Numbered from the stretch's first letter, positions 5,525 to 13,163 are shown. The stretch is 13,992 nucleotides of DNA from Dehalococcoidia bacterium (GCA_022866185.1 JALHUG010000277.1:1-13992), one strand, 5' to 3'. The notes: generated by a model from the letters alone, not told the origin. Numbers and translations: made by a program.

Positions 5525-6766
5525 GTGGCGGATGGTGTCTTTGAGCAGGGAATGACGACGCTAGAGCACTCTATCCATAGCAGCCTCTCCAGCGATTTCC
5601 AGGAAACGCTGGCCAGGGCGGTTGCTGGCCATGACCTCCTCCCACAGGACGGCTATCGGCTCATGGAGGCGACGGGGAGCAACCTATCGGCCTTGCTGCT
5701 GACCGCAAGTCTGGTGCGCGACCGCCACAAGGGGCGAACGGCAACCTACTCTCGCAAGGTGTTCATCCCTCTCACCAACCTCTGCCGCCAGAAGTGCGGC
5801 TACTGCACCTTCGCCAAGGCGCCGGGTGACCCCCTGGCTCACACCATGAGCCCCGACGAGGTCCTGGCCGTGGCCGAAGCCGGCAGGCCGCAGGGCTGCA
5901 AGGAGGCCATGTTCAGTCTGGGCGAAAGGCCCGAGGAGATGTACCCCCAGGTGAGAGAGCAACTGGCCCATCTGGGGCATCGCAGCATGGTCTCCTATCT
6001 GCGGGCCATGTGCGAGCTCGTCCTGGAGCAGACCGGCCTTCTGCCCCATGCCAACCCGGGCATCCTCACCCGCGAGGAGCTGGCCGAACTGCGGGACGTC
6101 AACGCCAGCATGGGCCTCATGCTGGAAAACGTCAGCAGCCGCCTCACGGCCCCCGGCGGCCCCCACTGGCAGTGCGCCGGCAAGCTGCCCAGCACAAGGC
6201 TGGACACCATCGCCTGCGCCGGCGAGATGAAGGTGCCATTCACCACCGGCCTTCTCATCGGCATCGGCGAGACCCCCCAGGAGCGAGTCGACTCCCTCCT
6301 CGCCATCAAGGAGCTCCACGCCCGCTACGGCCACATCCAAGAGGTCATCATCCAGAACCTGCGGGTCAAAGAGGACACAGCCATGCGCGGCTGGCGGGAG
6401 CCGTCGCTGCTGGACATGCGGAGGACCATAGCCGTGGCCCGCCTCCTTCTTCCGGCCATGAACATCCAGTCTCCTCCCAACCTGACCCCGCAGGCATACC
6501 CGCTCTATTTGCTGGCCGGCATAAACGACTGGGGGGGCATCTCGCCCGTCACCAGCGACTTCATCAACCCGGAGGCCCCCTGGCCCGGCATCGCCGACCT
6601 GAAGGCCGTCACCGAGGAGGCCGGCTTCGAGCTGCGGGAACGGCTGGCCATCTACCCCGAATACCTGGCCCAACGAAACGGCTTCGTGCGGGAGTCATTG
6701 CGGCAGCGGATCCTTGCCTGGACCGACCACGATGGCTACGTGCGAAGGGAGGAAGAACCTTGGTAG
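5525..6766 (+). CDS. cofG: FO synthase subunit CofG (radical SAM)
   Basis: 413 residues from the GTG at 5525, or 404 from the ATG at 5552. The radical SAM cluster motif is CRQKCGYC (Cys87, 91, 94 from the GTG start), followed by TFAKAPGD, typical of CofG. MSPDEVLAVAEAGRPQGCKEAMFSLGERPE in pieces, NPGILT, ENVSSRL, IGIGETPQERVDSLLAIKEL and QNLRVKEDTAM continue the family pattern. With CofH it joins 5-amino-6-ribitylamino-uracil and tyrosine into FO, the F420 chromophore precursor. Neither start has a good ribosome binding site: AGGGA touches the ATG at 5552, and nothing precedes 5525. The ATG is equally plausible. It is separate from CofH, unlike the fused FbiC of actinobacteria, and overlaps the cofH start by 7 bases. 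Confidence 0.94.
   Translation: MADGVFEQGMTTLEHSIHSSLSSDFQETLARAVAGHDLLPQDGYRLMEATGSNLSALLLTASLVRDRHKGRTATYSRKVFIPLTNLCRQKCGYCTFAKAPGDPLAHTMSPDEVLAVAEAGRPQGCKEAMFSLGERPEEMYPQVREQLAHLGHRSMVSYLRAMCELVLEQTGLLPHANPGILTREELAELRDVNASMGLMLENVSSRLTAPGGPHWQCAGKLPSTRLDTIACAGEMKVPFTTGLLIGIGETPQERVDSLLAIKELHARYGHIQEVIIQNLRVKEDTAMRGWREPSLLDMRRTIAVARLLLPAMNIQSPPNLTPQAYPLYLLAGINDWGGISPVTSDFINPEAPWPGIADLKAVTEEAGFELRERLAIYPEYLAQRNGFVRESLRQRILAWTDHDGYVRREEEPW
6747..6753 (+). promoter_or_regulatory. Ribosome binding site deciding a TTG start for cofH
   Basis: GGGAGGA lies inside the last codons of cofG, 6 bases before the TTG at 6760. It is the strongest such site in the neighbourhood, and no ATG or GTG occurs in frame near it. 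Confidence 0.7.
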
Positions 6767-8055
6767 CCAGCGCCTCAGACCCCTCGGCCCGCCGCCAACC
6801 ACCCTCCTCCTGGGAGCGCACGCTGGGCGCCATCGACCCGGCGGTGGCCCGCATCCTCGGCAAGAGCCTGGAGGGCAAGGACATCTCCCAGGAGGAAGCG
6901 GTCGTCCTGTTCGACGCCGAAGGCCCGGCCCTCCACTCCCTGATCCTGGCGGCCGACGAGTTGCGGCGCAGAACCGTCGGCGACGTGGTGACCTACGTCG
7001 TGAACCGCAACATCAACTTCACCAACGTCTGCATCAAGCGATGCGGCTTCTGCGCCTTCAGCCGCGGCCATCGCCAGGAGGAGGCCTACTTCTTGCCCAT
7101 CGAGGAGCTAGTGCGCAGGGCCAAGGAGGCATGGGAGCTGGGAGCGACCGAGGTGTGCATTCAGGCAGGTCTGCCGCCAAAAATGGACGGCCACCTGTAC
7201 ATCGATATCTGCCAGGCCATCCAGAGGGAGGTCCCAGATATCCACATCCACGCCTTCTCCCCCGAGGAAGTGCTCTACGGCGCCCTTCGGTCGAGGACGC
7301 CGCTGGCGGAATACCTCACGCTGCTCAAGCAGGCCGGCCTGGGCAGCCTGCCCGGCACCGCCGCCGAGATCCTGGACGATAGCATCCGCAAGGTTATCTC
7401 GCCCGCCCGGATCAGCACCGCCGACTGGATCCGCGTGATCACCACCGCCCATGGCCTGAGCATCCCCTCCAGCGCCACGATCATGTACGGCCACATCGAG
7501 GGCTCCTGGCACAAGGCGAATCACCTGGCCCTCCTGCGGGACATCCAGAGGGATACCGGCGGCTTCACTGAGCTCGTTCCTCTCAGCTTCCTATGCTGGG
7601 AGGCGCCCATGTACCGGAAGGGCCTGGTCAAGGGTGTTCGCGCTGGGGCCACGGCCGACGAGGTGGCGAAGATGTACGCCGTATCGAGACTGATGCTGAA
7701 CAACTGGATCCCCAACATACAGGTCTCCTGGGTCAAAGAAGGCCCCAAGCTCGCCCAGTCCTGCCTGAATGCCGGGGCCAACGACTTCGGCGGCACGCTG
7801 ATCAACGAGAGCATATCCGCCGCTGCCGGCGCCACCAATGGCCAACTGATGCGCCCAATGGAACTGAGGGCCCTGATTCGCGATGTGGGCAGGCGGCCCG
7901 CTCAGAGGTCGACCACCTACCAAATACTGAGGGTCTTCGACGGCCAGGAGGAACCCCTGGACATCTTGGATAGCGTGGAAGTGAAGGGAGACAGCTTCGG
8001 CTCATACCGGCGGCCAGAGCTGTCATCAGGTAAGAGGACGGTCGAGAGCACCTAG
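6760..8055 (+). CDS. cofH: FO synthase subunit CofH (radical SAM)
   Basis: 431 residues from a TTG start. The radical SAM motif is CIKRCGFC (Cys91, 95, 98) followed by AFSRGH. EVCIQAGLPPKMDGHLYIDICQAI, HIHAFSPEEVLYGA, GLGSLPGTAAEILDD and SSATIMYGHIE in order are diagnostic for CofH and separate it from the menaquinone enzyme MqnE. It carries out the tyrosine-cleaving half of FO synthesis with CofG. The reading frame is open far upstream within cofG, but the real start is set by GGGAGGA at 6747-6753 and by where family similarity begins. The 7-base overlap with cofG implies coupled translation and near-equal amounts. A metalloprotease-like gene follows within 20 bases. Confidence 0.94.
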   Translation: MVASASDPSARRQPPSSWERTLGAIDPAVARILGKSLEGKDISQEEAVVLFDAEGPALHSLILAADELRRRTVGDVVTYVVNRNINFTNVCIKRCGFCAFSRGHRQEEAYFLPIEELVRRAKEAWELGATEVCIQAGLPPKMDGHLYIDICQAIQREVPDIHIHAFSPEEVLYGALRSRTPLAEYLTLLKQAGLGSLPGTAAEILDDSIRKVISPARISTADWIRVITTAHGLSIPSSATIMYGHIEGSWHKANHLALLRDIQRDTGGFTELVPLSFLCWEAPMYRKGLVKGVRAGATADEVAKMYAVSRLMLNNWIPNIQVSWVKEGPKLAQSCLNAGANDFGGTLINESISAAAGATNGQLMRPMELRALIRDVGRRPAQRSTTYQILRVFDGQEEPLDILDSVEVKGDSFGSYRRPELSSGKRTVEST

Positions 8056-8074
8056 CCTCTGCTTGGTTCGCCCG

Positions 8075-9310
8075 ATGCCCTGGCGCATAGCAGCAGCCGT
8101 CGCAAGCCTCCTCCTCCTGGTCACCGCCGTGGCCAGCGCTGTCGTTTTGCTGCGCGGCGGCGGACCCTCTGACCCCATATCGAAAGCCGCTGCCCCCTTC
8201 CGCTACGACCTCACCGGCTGGGAGGTGCGCCACCTCCTCAACCGCTGGCTGTACGAGGTCGGCCACCTCTTCGACGACGGCCCCAGCATCGACGAGGAAA
8301 ACGACATGCTCCAGCGATACTTCGCCCTGACGGCGGAGGTGGCATCCCTCGAGCAACAGCTAGCTGCGGGCGAAGATGAATCCCTGCGCTCGGCCCTGGA
8401 GGAGAAGCGCAAGGAGCAGGAGCGACTGGAGAACAAGGTGGAGGCCATCCTGGAGAAGCGAGTGTCCAAGGTGGTCGAGGGCGAAGGGATCACCACCTCA
8501 CTGCCCCTGTTTTCCCAGGTGCGCTTCGTCTTCCCACCCCTCGACTTCGAGTTCCACCAGCCGCCGCTGGTGCTGGCCATCTCTCCCCGCGACCACATCT
8601 CCCTCGACCGGTCCATCCTCCTGCGCAGGGGCCTAACCGACGAGCAGATGACGGCGCTGGAGGATGAGACGGCCGCCGGCGGCGTCTCCAGCCTGGTGGT
8701 GAGCATCAGCGGAATCGCCACCTACCCCAGCACCGTAGCCGAGCACGCCAGCTATGCGGACGTTCTGGAGCTGGTCGCCCACGAGTGGCTGCACCAGTAC
8801 CTCTTCTTCCACCCCCTGGGGCGCCACTATTTAGACAACGCGACCCTGCGCACCCTCAACGAGACCGTCGCCAACATCGGCGGCCGGCTGATAGCCGACC
8901 TGGTGCAGCAGCGCTTCCCCCTACCCCAGTCAAGCCTCGCCGCCGACGGAGCGCGCGAGGAGCCGCGTATCGACTTCAAGGCGGAGATGCACGAGCTGCG
9001 TTTGGAGGTGGACAGGCTTCTAAGCGAGGGAAAGATCAGCGAGGCCGAGGAACTGATGGAGGAAAAGAGGGAATTCCTCGCCGAAAACGGCTTCTACATC
9101 CGCAAGATCAACCAGGCCTACTTCGCCTTCAGGGGGCTATACGGCGATACGCCGGCTTCCAGCAGCGCCGTCGGCCCCAAGATGCTGGCGCTGCAACGGC
9201 TCAGCCCATCCCTGAGCGACTTCATCCGGTCGGTGGCCGAAATCACCAGCGAGGAGGACCTGGACCGCCTGCTGGCCGAAAGGTCGGTCGGGAGCCTCAC
9301 TCCACCTTGA
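8075..9310 (+). CDS. Membrane-anchored HExxH putative zinc metalloprotease, family not recognised
   Basis: 411 residues from ATG 8075 (415 from TTG 8063; neither has a clear ribosome binding site). Residues 4-26 form a signal anchor. About 74-131 is a charged coiled coil (EEKRKEQERLENKVEAILEKR). A zinc-site motif lies at ELVAHEWLHQYLFF, with His236, Glu237 and His240; NETVAN 22 residues later offers Glu263 as a third ligand, the gluzincin arrangement. A second charged helical stretch (about 296-345) follows. The protein would face outside the membrane. It begins 19 bases after cofH, so it probably shares the cofGH transcript, which gives no obvious functional link to F420. Its last 14 bases overlap the convergent small gene. 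Protease activity is inferred from the motif only. Confidence 0.7.
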   Translation: MPWRIAAAVASLLLLVTAVASAVVLLRGGGPSDPISKAAAPFRYDLTGWEVRHLLNRWLYEVGHLFDDGPSIDEENDMLQRYFALTAEVASLEQQLAAGEDESLRSALEEKRKEQERLENKVEAILEKRVSKVVEGEGITTSLPLFSQVRFVFPPLDFEFHQPPLVLAISPRDHISLDRSILLRRGLTDEQMTALEDETAAGGVSSLVVSISGIATYPSTVAEHASYADVLELVAHEWLHQYLFFHPLGRHYLDNATLRTLNETVANIGGRLIADLVQQRFPLPQSSLAADGAREEPRIDFKAEMHELRLEVDRLLSEGKISEAEELMEEKREFLAENGFYIRKINQAYFAFRGLYGDTPASSSAVGPKMLALQRLSPSLSDFIRSVAEITSEEDLDRLLAERSVGSLTPP

Positions 9311-9536
9311 TCTCGGTGCGCCGCTGCGTCCTCGCCTGCTCCCGCTCGTCCAGGCGACTGATGGCCGCGTCCACGAAGCCGCGCATGGCCAGAAGGAGCT
9401 CCTTCCTGCCCGCCACCAGATGCTCGTGAACCTCCGCCGGAATCAGGTCGACCACGGGCCTGCGGAAGCGCAGCACCAGCTCCTCGCCTGGCCGATATTC
9501 GTACTCGAAGGGTCTCTCGACGCCACCCTTGACCAT
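9297..9536 (-). CDS. Small conserved-looking hypothetical protein (79 residues)
   Basis: I do not recognise a family. The product opens MVKGGVERPFEYEYRPGEEL, has a short beta-rich part (VLRFRRPVVDLIPAEV), then amphipathic helices (HEHLVAGRKELLLAMRGFVDAAISRL) and a basic, charged tail. There is no signal peptide or membrane segment, so it is probably cytosolic. The start at 9536 rather than 9566 is chosen because AAGGGAGGG (9550-9542) lies 5 bases before this ATG. An extended -10 promoter precedes it, so it may be expressed apart from the PBP gene upstream. It overlaps the 3' end of the metalloprotease-like gene by 14 bases. Confidence 0.65.
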   Translation of the reverse strand: MVKGGVERPFEYEYRPGEELVLRFRRPVVDLIPAEVHEHLVAGRKELLLAMRGFVDAAISRLDEREQARTQRRTEIKVE

Positions 9537-9580
9537 GATCGCCCTCCCTTCGTCGCCAGCCGCCAAGCGGCCTCACACTC

Positions 9581-9586
9581 ATCATA
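9581..9586 (-). promoter_or_regulatory. Extended -10 promoter for the small hypothetical gene
   Basis: On the minus strand, TGA precedes TATGAT (five of six to TATAAT) in the TGn extended -10 form. The start would lie near 9574, about 38 bases before the ATG at 9536. No recognisable -35 is present, as allowed for extended -10 promoters. Confidence 0.33.
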
Positions 9587-9635
9587 TCACGTCACGCCAC
9601 CCGCCGCAGCCGTCGGATGAAACGTCGAGGGCGCG

Positions 9636-11924
9636 CTACTGGATGGCCTGGGCTGTCGGCTTTGGAGTAGCGGCGGGTTGTTGGGACGGCTCGGGATGGG
9701 GCGTGCTGGCCGGGGTGATTGCAGGGGTGGCTGAGGGAGCGGCCCCCGGCGTCGCGGGAGTACCGGTGGGAGGCAAGCCGGGAGTGCCAGTGGCGGCTGG
9801 GGTAGGGCCGACGGCTGGGACGGGGATGGGTCTCGGCACCACGTACGTGCACGCAGTACCCTCCACGAAGACCTCCATCCTGCCGGCGCAAGGGGAGAAG
9901 TACACGCCTTTCGGGGCCACGAAGTCGTGGGACGGGATGCCCTCGTGGGCAGCCTCCATGATCTGCTTCCATATGGGGCCGGCGCCGGCAAAGCTGAACG
10001 TGCCCTCGGCCATGGGGGTGTTATCGGCGTTGCCCATCCACACACCCACCGCCCGATCGGGGGTATAGCCCATAACCAGGCTGTCGTGGAACCCCTCGCT
10101 GGTGCCCGTCTTGGCAGCCGCCGGACGGGAGATGGTGAGCAACGCCCATTGGATGGCACTCTTGGAGAGGATATCGGTGATCAGGTAGGCGTAGTTTGCC
10201 GGTACCACCTGCAGCGAATCGGCCCCCTTGTACTCGTAGAGCACTGTTCCCAGAGCATTCTCCACCGCCAGGATGCCCACCGGATCGAGTTGGCGGTAGC
10301 CCGCGGGCAGATCCTCCACCGTGGGCATGCCTACCATCAGCCCGCTGTTGGCGAAGACGCTGTAGGCATAGGTGTGGTCGAGAAGCTTGACCTCGCCGCC
10401 GCCGAGGGTGAGGGCAGGCCCGTAGCGGTCGGGCTCGTTCAGGGAGGTGATGCCCATCTTGTGAGCTACGTCGACGACAGTCTCGACGCCCACCGCCAGG
10501 ATTGTCCTGACGGCCGCGATGTTGATGGACTCCGATAGAGCCGTCCGCACAGTCACCGGCCCCTTGAACGAGAAGTTCCAGTTCTGGATGGGTTGACCGC
10601 TGGCCGATTTGATGTCGATCGGCTCATCCCTGACTATGGTGGCCGGCGTCCAGCCCTGAAGAAAGGCAGCCAGATAAGTGTAGACCTTTATCGAGGAGCC
10701 GGGCGAGCGCTCAGACGTGGTGATGTTCACCTCGCCATCGATGTCCGCCCGATCGTAGTTGCGGCTGCCCACCATCGCCAGGATCTCGCCGGTGGCCGGC
10801 TCAATGACCACCGCGGCCGCGTTGTGGCCGCCGTAGATGTTCTCATTGGCGCTGATGACGTTCTCGATGATGCCCTCCGCCCTCTGCTGCAACGGCAGGT
10901 CGAGGCTGGTAGTGACCCGCAGGCCGCCGCGGTCCACCAGTTGAGAGCAGTCGGTGTCCGGCGCCAGTTGCAACTGGCCCTTCTCGCACATCTTGGTGAT
11001 GACATCCTTCACGTAGAACACGAAGTGGGGCGCCCGAATGGGGAAGGTCCCCTCCTCGAAGACCAGCTCCTCCTTTTTTGCCTCATCCGCCTGCTGCTGA
11101 GTGATGTAGCCGTGCTCCACCATCAGGTCCAGAACGTACTGCTGACGTCGGGCGGCCTCCGGCCGGTTCTCGGGGATGACGGGAGAGTAGTAGCCGGGCG
11201 CCGAGGGGATCCCGGCCAGCATCGCCGCCTCCGCCAGGGTGAGGTTCTTGGCCGGCTTGCCGAAGTAGCGCCAGGCGGCGGCCTCCGCGCCGTAGGCGAA
11301 GTTGCCATAGTAGACCTGGTTCAGATACCACTCCAGGATCTGGTTGTCACTGTAGCGGCGCTTCAGCTCGATGGCCATGACGACCTCTTTGATCTTGCGT
11401 CCCAGCGACCGCTCAGTGCGCTCCTCGGGCGGAATATAGACGTTCTTCACCAGTTGCTGAGTGATGGAGCTGCCGCCACTGCCCTTGAAGAAGCCGGGCC
11501 CGAAGGGAGTCAGGTTTTCCATGGCAGCCCGCATCAACCCCTTTATGTTCACCCCCGGGTTGTCGTAGAAGCTGGCGTCCTCGGTAGAGACGGTGGCCTG
11601 GATCAGCCAGGGAGAGATCTCCGACATGGGGACAGGGTTCTTCAAGCCGGACAGCGGGTCCACGAACTCGTACAGCAGGTTGCCGTTCCGGTCGAATATG
11701 CGGCTGCCAGCCGAGCCGGTGCGAGCCAGGGCGATATCGGGCCGAGCCAGGTCGTGCGAGTAGTGGTAGTAAACGGCGAAGGCAGCGCCGCTGCCGAGGG
11801 CCCCGAACGCCAGCATCAGCAACCCCAGGGCGCTCAGCAGCCACAGCCAAGGAGGGCTGGAGCGCTGCCGACCACCGTTGAGCTGCCGCAGCCTCCGCCG
11901 CCGAGACCTGTGGGCGCTGGTCAT
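9636..11924 (-). CDS. Class A penicillin-binding protein (bifunctional transglycosylase/transpeptidase)
   Basis: 762 residues. A basic cytoplasmic tail (1-24) and one membrane segment (25-53) precede the GT51 transglycosylase domain, with catalytic Glu115 in TEDASFYDNPGVN and GGSSITQQLVKN (150-161). The transpeptidase domain has the three penicillin-binding motifs: SSIK (Ser410, Lys413), SIN (466-468) and KTGT (605-608), all intact. The enzyme polymerises and crosslinks peptidoglycan outside the membrane. Residues 697-762 are a Pro/Thr/Ala-rich low-complexity tail, probably a wall-spanning extension. The gene lies 7 bases after the methyltransferase gene, so they are cotranscribed; GAGGAG sits very close to the ATG (2 bases) and AGGGG about 11 bases before it. 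Identity is secure; PBP1A versus another class A type is not resolved. Confidence 0.96.
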   Translation of the reverse strand: MTSAHRSRRRRLRQLNGGRQRSSPPWLWLLSALGLLMLAFGALGSGAAFAVYYHYSHDLARPDIALARTGSAGSRIFDRNGNLLYEFVDPLSGLKNPVPMSEISPWLIQATVSTEDASFYDNPGVNIKGLMRAAMENLTPFGPGFFKGSGGSSITQQLVKNVYIPPEERTERSLGRKIKEVVMAIELKRRYSDNQILEWYLNQVYYGNFAYGAEAAAWRYFGKPAKNLTLAEAAMLAGIPSAPGYYSPVIPENRPEAARRQQYVLDLMVEHGYITQQQADEAKKEELVFEEGTFPIRAPHFVFYVKDVITKMCEKGQLQLAPDTDCSQLVDRGGLRVTTSLDLPLQQRAEGIIENVISANENIYGGHNAAAVVIEPATGEILAMVGSRNYDRADIDGEVNITTSERSPGSSIKVYTYLAAFLQGWTPATIVRDEPIDIKSASGQPIQNWNFSFKGPVTVRTALSESINIAAVRTILAVGVETVVDVAHKMGITSLNEPDRYGPALTLGGGEVKLLDHTYAYSVFANSGLMVGMPTVEDLPAGYRQLDPVGILAVENALGTVLYEYKGADSLQVVPANYAYLITDILSKSAIQWALLTISRPAAAKTGTSEGFHDSLVMGYTPDRAVGVWMGNADNTPMAEGTFSFAGAGPIWKQIMEAAHEGIPSHDFVAPKGVYFSPCAGRMEVFVEGTACTYVVPRPIPVPAVGPTPAATGTPGLPPTGTPATPGAAPSATPAITPASTPHPEPSQQPAATPKPTAQAIQ

Positions 11925-11931
11925 GGCTCCT

Positions 11932-12717
11932 CTATCCCCTCTTCTCTAGTACAACGAAATGAGACAGGCCACAGTTGCTCAGGGGCGAATTTTCCAGCGG
12001 GTAGACCACGCGGCGCAAGATCGAAGAGGCCAGGGCACTGCGAGCCGCCAGGTTGTCGAATCCCGGAAAGACGTACGTGTGGACGACGGGCCTCGTCGCC
12101 AGGCCGGCGAACAACCGCCTGAGGCCTCGCCGCGTATAGGCGCGCACGTGCGGCACCAGCCGCTTGCGCAGCCCGTCCGGCAGGTAGTTCACCAGGGGGA
12201 TGTTGCCAAAGACGTAACGCTTGCCCAGGAAGATGCCGTGGGTCTCGAAGGGGTAGAGACGATTGGGGCAGTAGATAACGATCTTTCCCCGGGGTTTGGT
12301 CACCCGGCAGGCCTCTCTCAGGGTGAGACGATCGTCGCGCACGTGCTCCAGGACCTCGTGCAGAAGGACGACATCGAAGGTGGCGTCGACGAAGGGCAGG
12401 TGCTCGCTCACCGCCACCGCCAGGTGAGGCAGAGCCATCGCCCCCCGGCGAATACGCTCTTGGTCGATGTCCACTCCGTACACGTGGGGCGAGAACTCCC
12501 GCAGGCGCTGGACGAACGTCCCCACGCCGCAACCGATATCGAGGATGCGGCGGCCTTGCAGGGGAACGTGGCGGCGGATGAGATCGAGGCGGCGCTCCAG
12601 GCCGAAGCGCCAGACGTAGCTGGGCTGGCCCAGGCTGGCCACCTCAGGAGCGGGTGCTGTCTTCACTTCCTCAACCACAACCTTACGTATGGTAGCAGGG
12701 CAGACGGCAGTAGGCAA
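11932..12717 (-). CDS. SAM-dependent methyltransferase (class I, UbiG-like)
   Basis: 261 residues from a TTG at 12717. Motif I is LDIGCGVG (59-66), motif II is VYGVDID (79-85), followed by SEHLPFVDATFDVVLLHEVLEHV (104-126) and the post-motif VTKPRGKIVIYCPNR. This is the Methyltransf_11/23 pattern of a soluble class I enzyme. The C-terminal part, with YVFGNIPLVNYLP and VHTYVFPGFDNL, resembles methyltransferases acting on lipids or glycans, but the substrate is unknown. The TTG has no ribosome binding site. TTGCCT and TACCAT, 17 bases apart, overlap this start and look like a promoter, so GTG at 12678 or 12666 may be the true start. The PBP gene follows 7 bases downstream, hinting at an envelope substrate. 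Confidence 0.85.
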   Translation of the reverse strand: MPTAVCPATIRKVVVEEVKTAPAPEVASLGQPSYVWRFGLERRLDLIRRHVPLQGRRILDIGCGVGTFVQRLREFSPHVYGVDIDQERIRRGAMALPHLAVAVSEHLPFVDATFDVVLLHEVLEHVRDDRLTLREACRVTKPRGKIVIYCPNRLYPFETHGIFLGKRYVFGNIPLVNYLPDGLRKRLVPHVRAYTRRGLRRLFAGLATRPVVHTYVFPGFDNLAARSALASSILRRVVYPLENSPLSNCGLSHFVVLEKRG

Positions 12718-12811
12718 ACCGAGTTACCGCCGGCGGTGGGCCAATCGCCGTCGGTGGGCTAAAGCTCGACCCCCACCTGATAGTCATGCAGAGAATAGTG
12801 GCGCACCGTAT

Positions 12812-12894
12812 GAGATGCTTCGCTTCGCTGATGCTTCGCTTCGCTCAGCATGACAGTGAGTGAGGATGTCACCCTGAGCGCAGCGAAGGGTCTC
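12812..12894. repeat. Interspersed-type inverted repeat with an internal tandem duplication
   Basis: GATGCTTCGCTTCGCT occurs twice head to tail (12814-12829 and 12830-12845), perfectly. The second copy, continued to 12855 (CAGCATGACA), is the inverted partner of 12867-12892, matching 21 of 26 bases. The core 'CTTCGCTTCGCTCAG...TGACA' resembles repeats I know from many uncultured Chloroflexota and other environmental genomes, where they lie between genes. Seen: the repeat; inferred: its genome-wide dispersal. Confidence 0.6.
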
Positions 12895-13022
12895 TGCTCA
12901 CACGCCTTGGCCGACTATGCTGACGATGAGACCTCAATTCGTTCATGACCTTCAGGTCTGCCTGTGCGAAACTGAAAGGGAGGCGTCTGTCGCCAACAGC
13001 CTTCGGTTCGATCATGCCCCTC

Positions 13023-13050
13023 TTGACAAATTCGCCCACGTGTGCATAAT
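13023..13050 (+). promoter_or_regulatory. Strong sigma-70-type promoter upstream of the lectin gene
   Basis: TTGACA (13023-13028), 16-base spacer, CATAAT (13045-13050; five of six). Start near 13057 gives a leader of about 180 bases. TGTGCA is directly repeated across the -10 (13041-13046 and 13050-13055), a possible operator. Confidence 0.5.
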
Positions 13051-13141
13051 GTGCAAAGTAGATATACAACGTCCTCGAGCCCTAAGACCGGGTGCGGCGG
13101 TGAGGGGCGGAGCCAGGTGCCCTTCATAGGCGTGATGGAGA

Positions 13142-13163
13142 CCGGCAGCGCTTGAGCTGCCGG
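13142..13163 (+). terminator. Terminator-like hairpin in the lectin gene leader (possible attenuator)
   Basis: CCGGCAGC, loop GCTTGA, GCTGCCGG: a perfect 8-bp stem followed by CTTTCAT, a weak T-run. It lies between the promoter and the coding start. CGGCAGC (13203-13209) and CCGGCAG (13210-13216) can each pair with the right arm instead, so formation may be conditional. Confidence 0.4.

Noticed and set aside
5684..6673. 329-codon open frame on the minus strand
   Set aside because: Entirely antisense to cofG, with no ribosome binding site and no recognisable domain.
6010..6759. Upstream extension of the cofH frame
   Set aside because: This part overlaps cofG out of frame and translates to Arg/Pro/His-rich sequence. 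The real start is the TTG at 6760 with a strong ribosome binding site.
10593..12122. 509-codon open frame on the plus strand
   Set aside because: Antisense to the PBP and methyltransferase genes; Val/Gly/Arg/Gln-rich translation without motifs.
12869..13069. 66-codon minus-strand frame beginning MYIYFAHYAHVGEF
   Set aside because: It ends inside the interspersed repeat (RDPSLRSG is simply the translated repeat) and overlaps the lectin promoter; no ribosome binding site.
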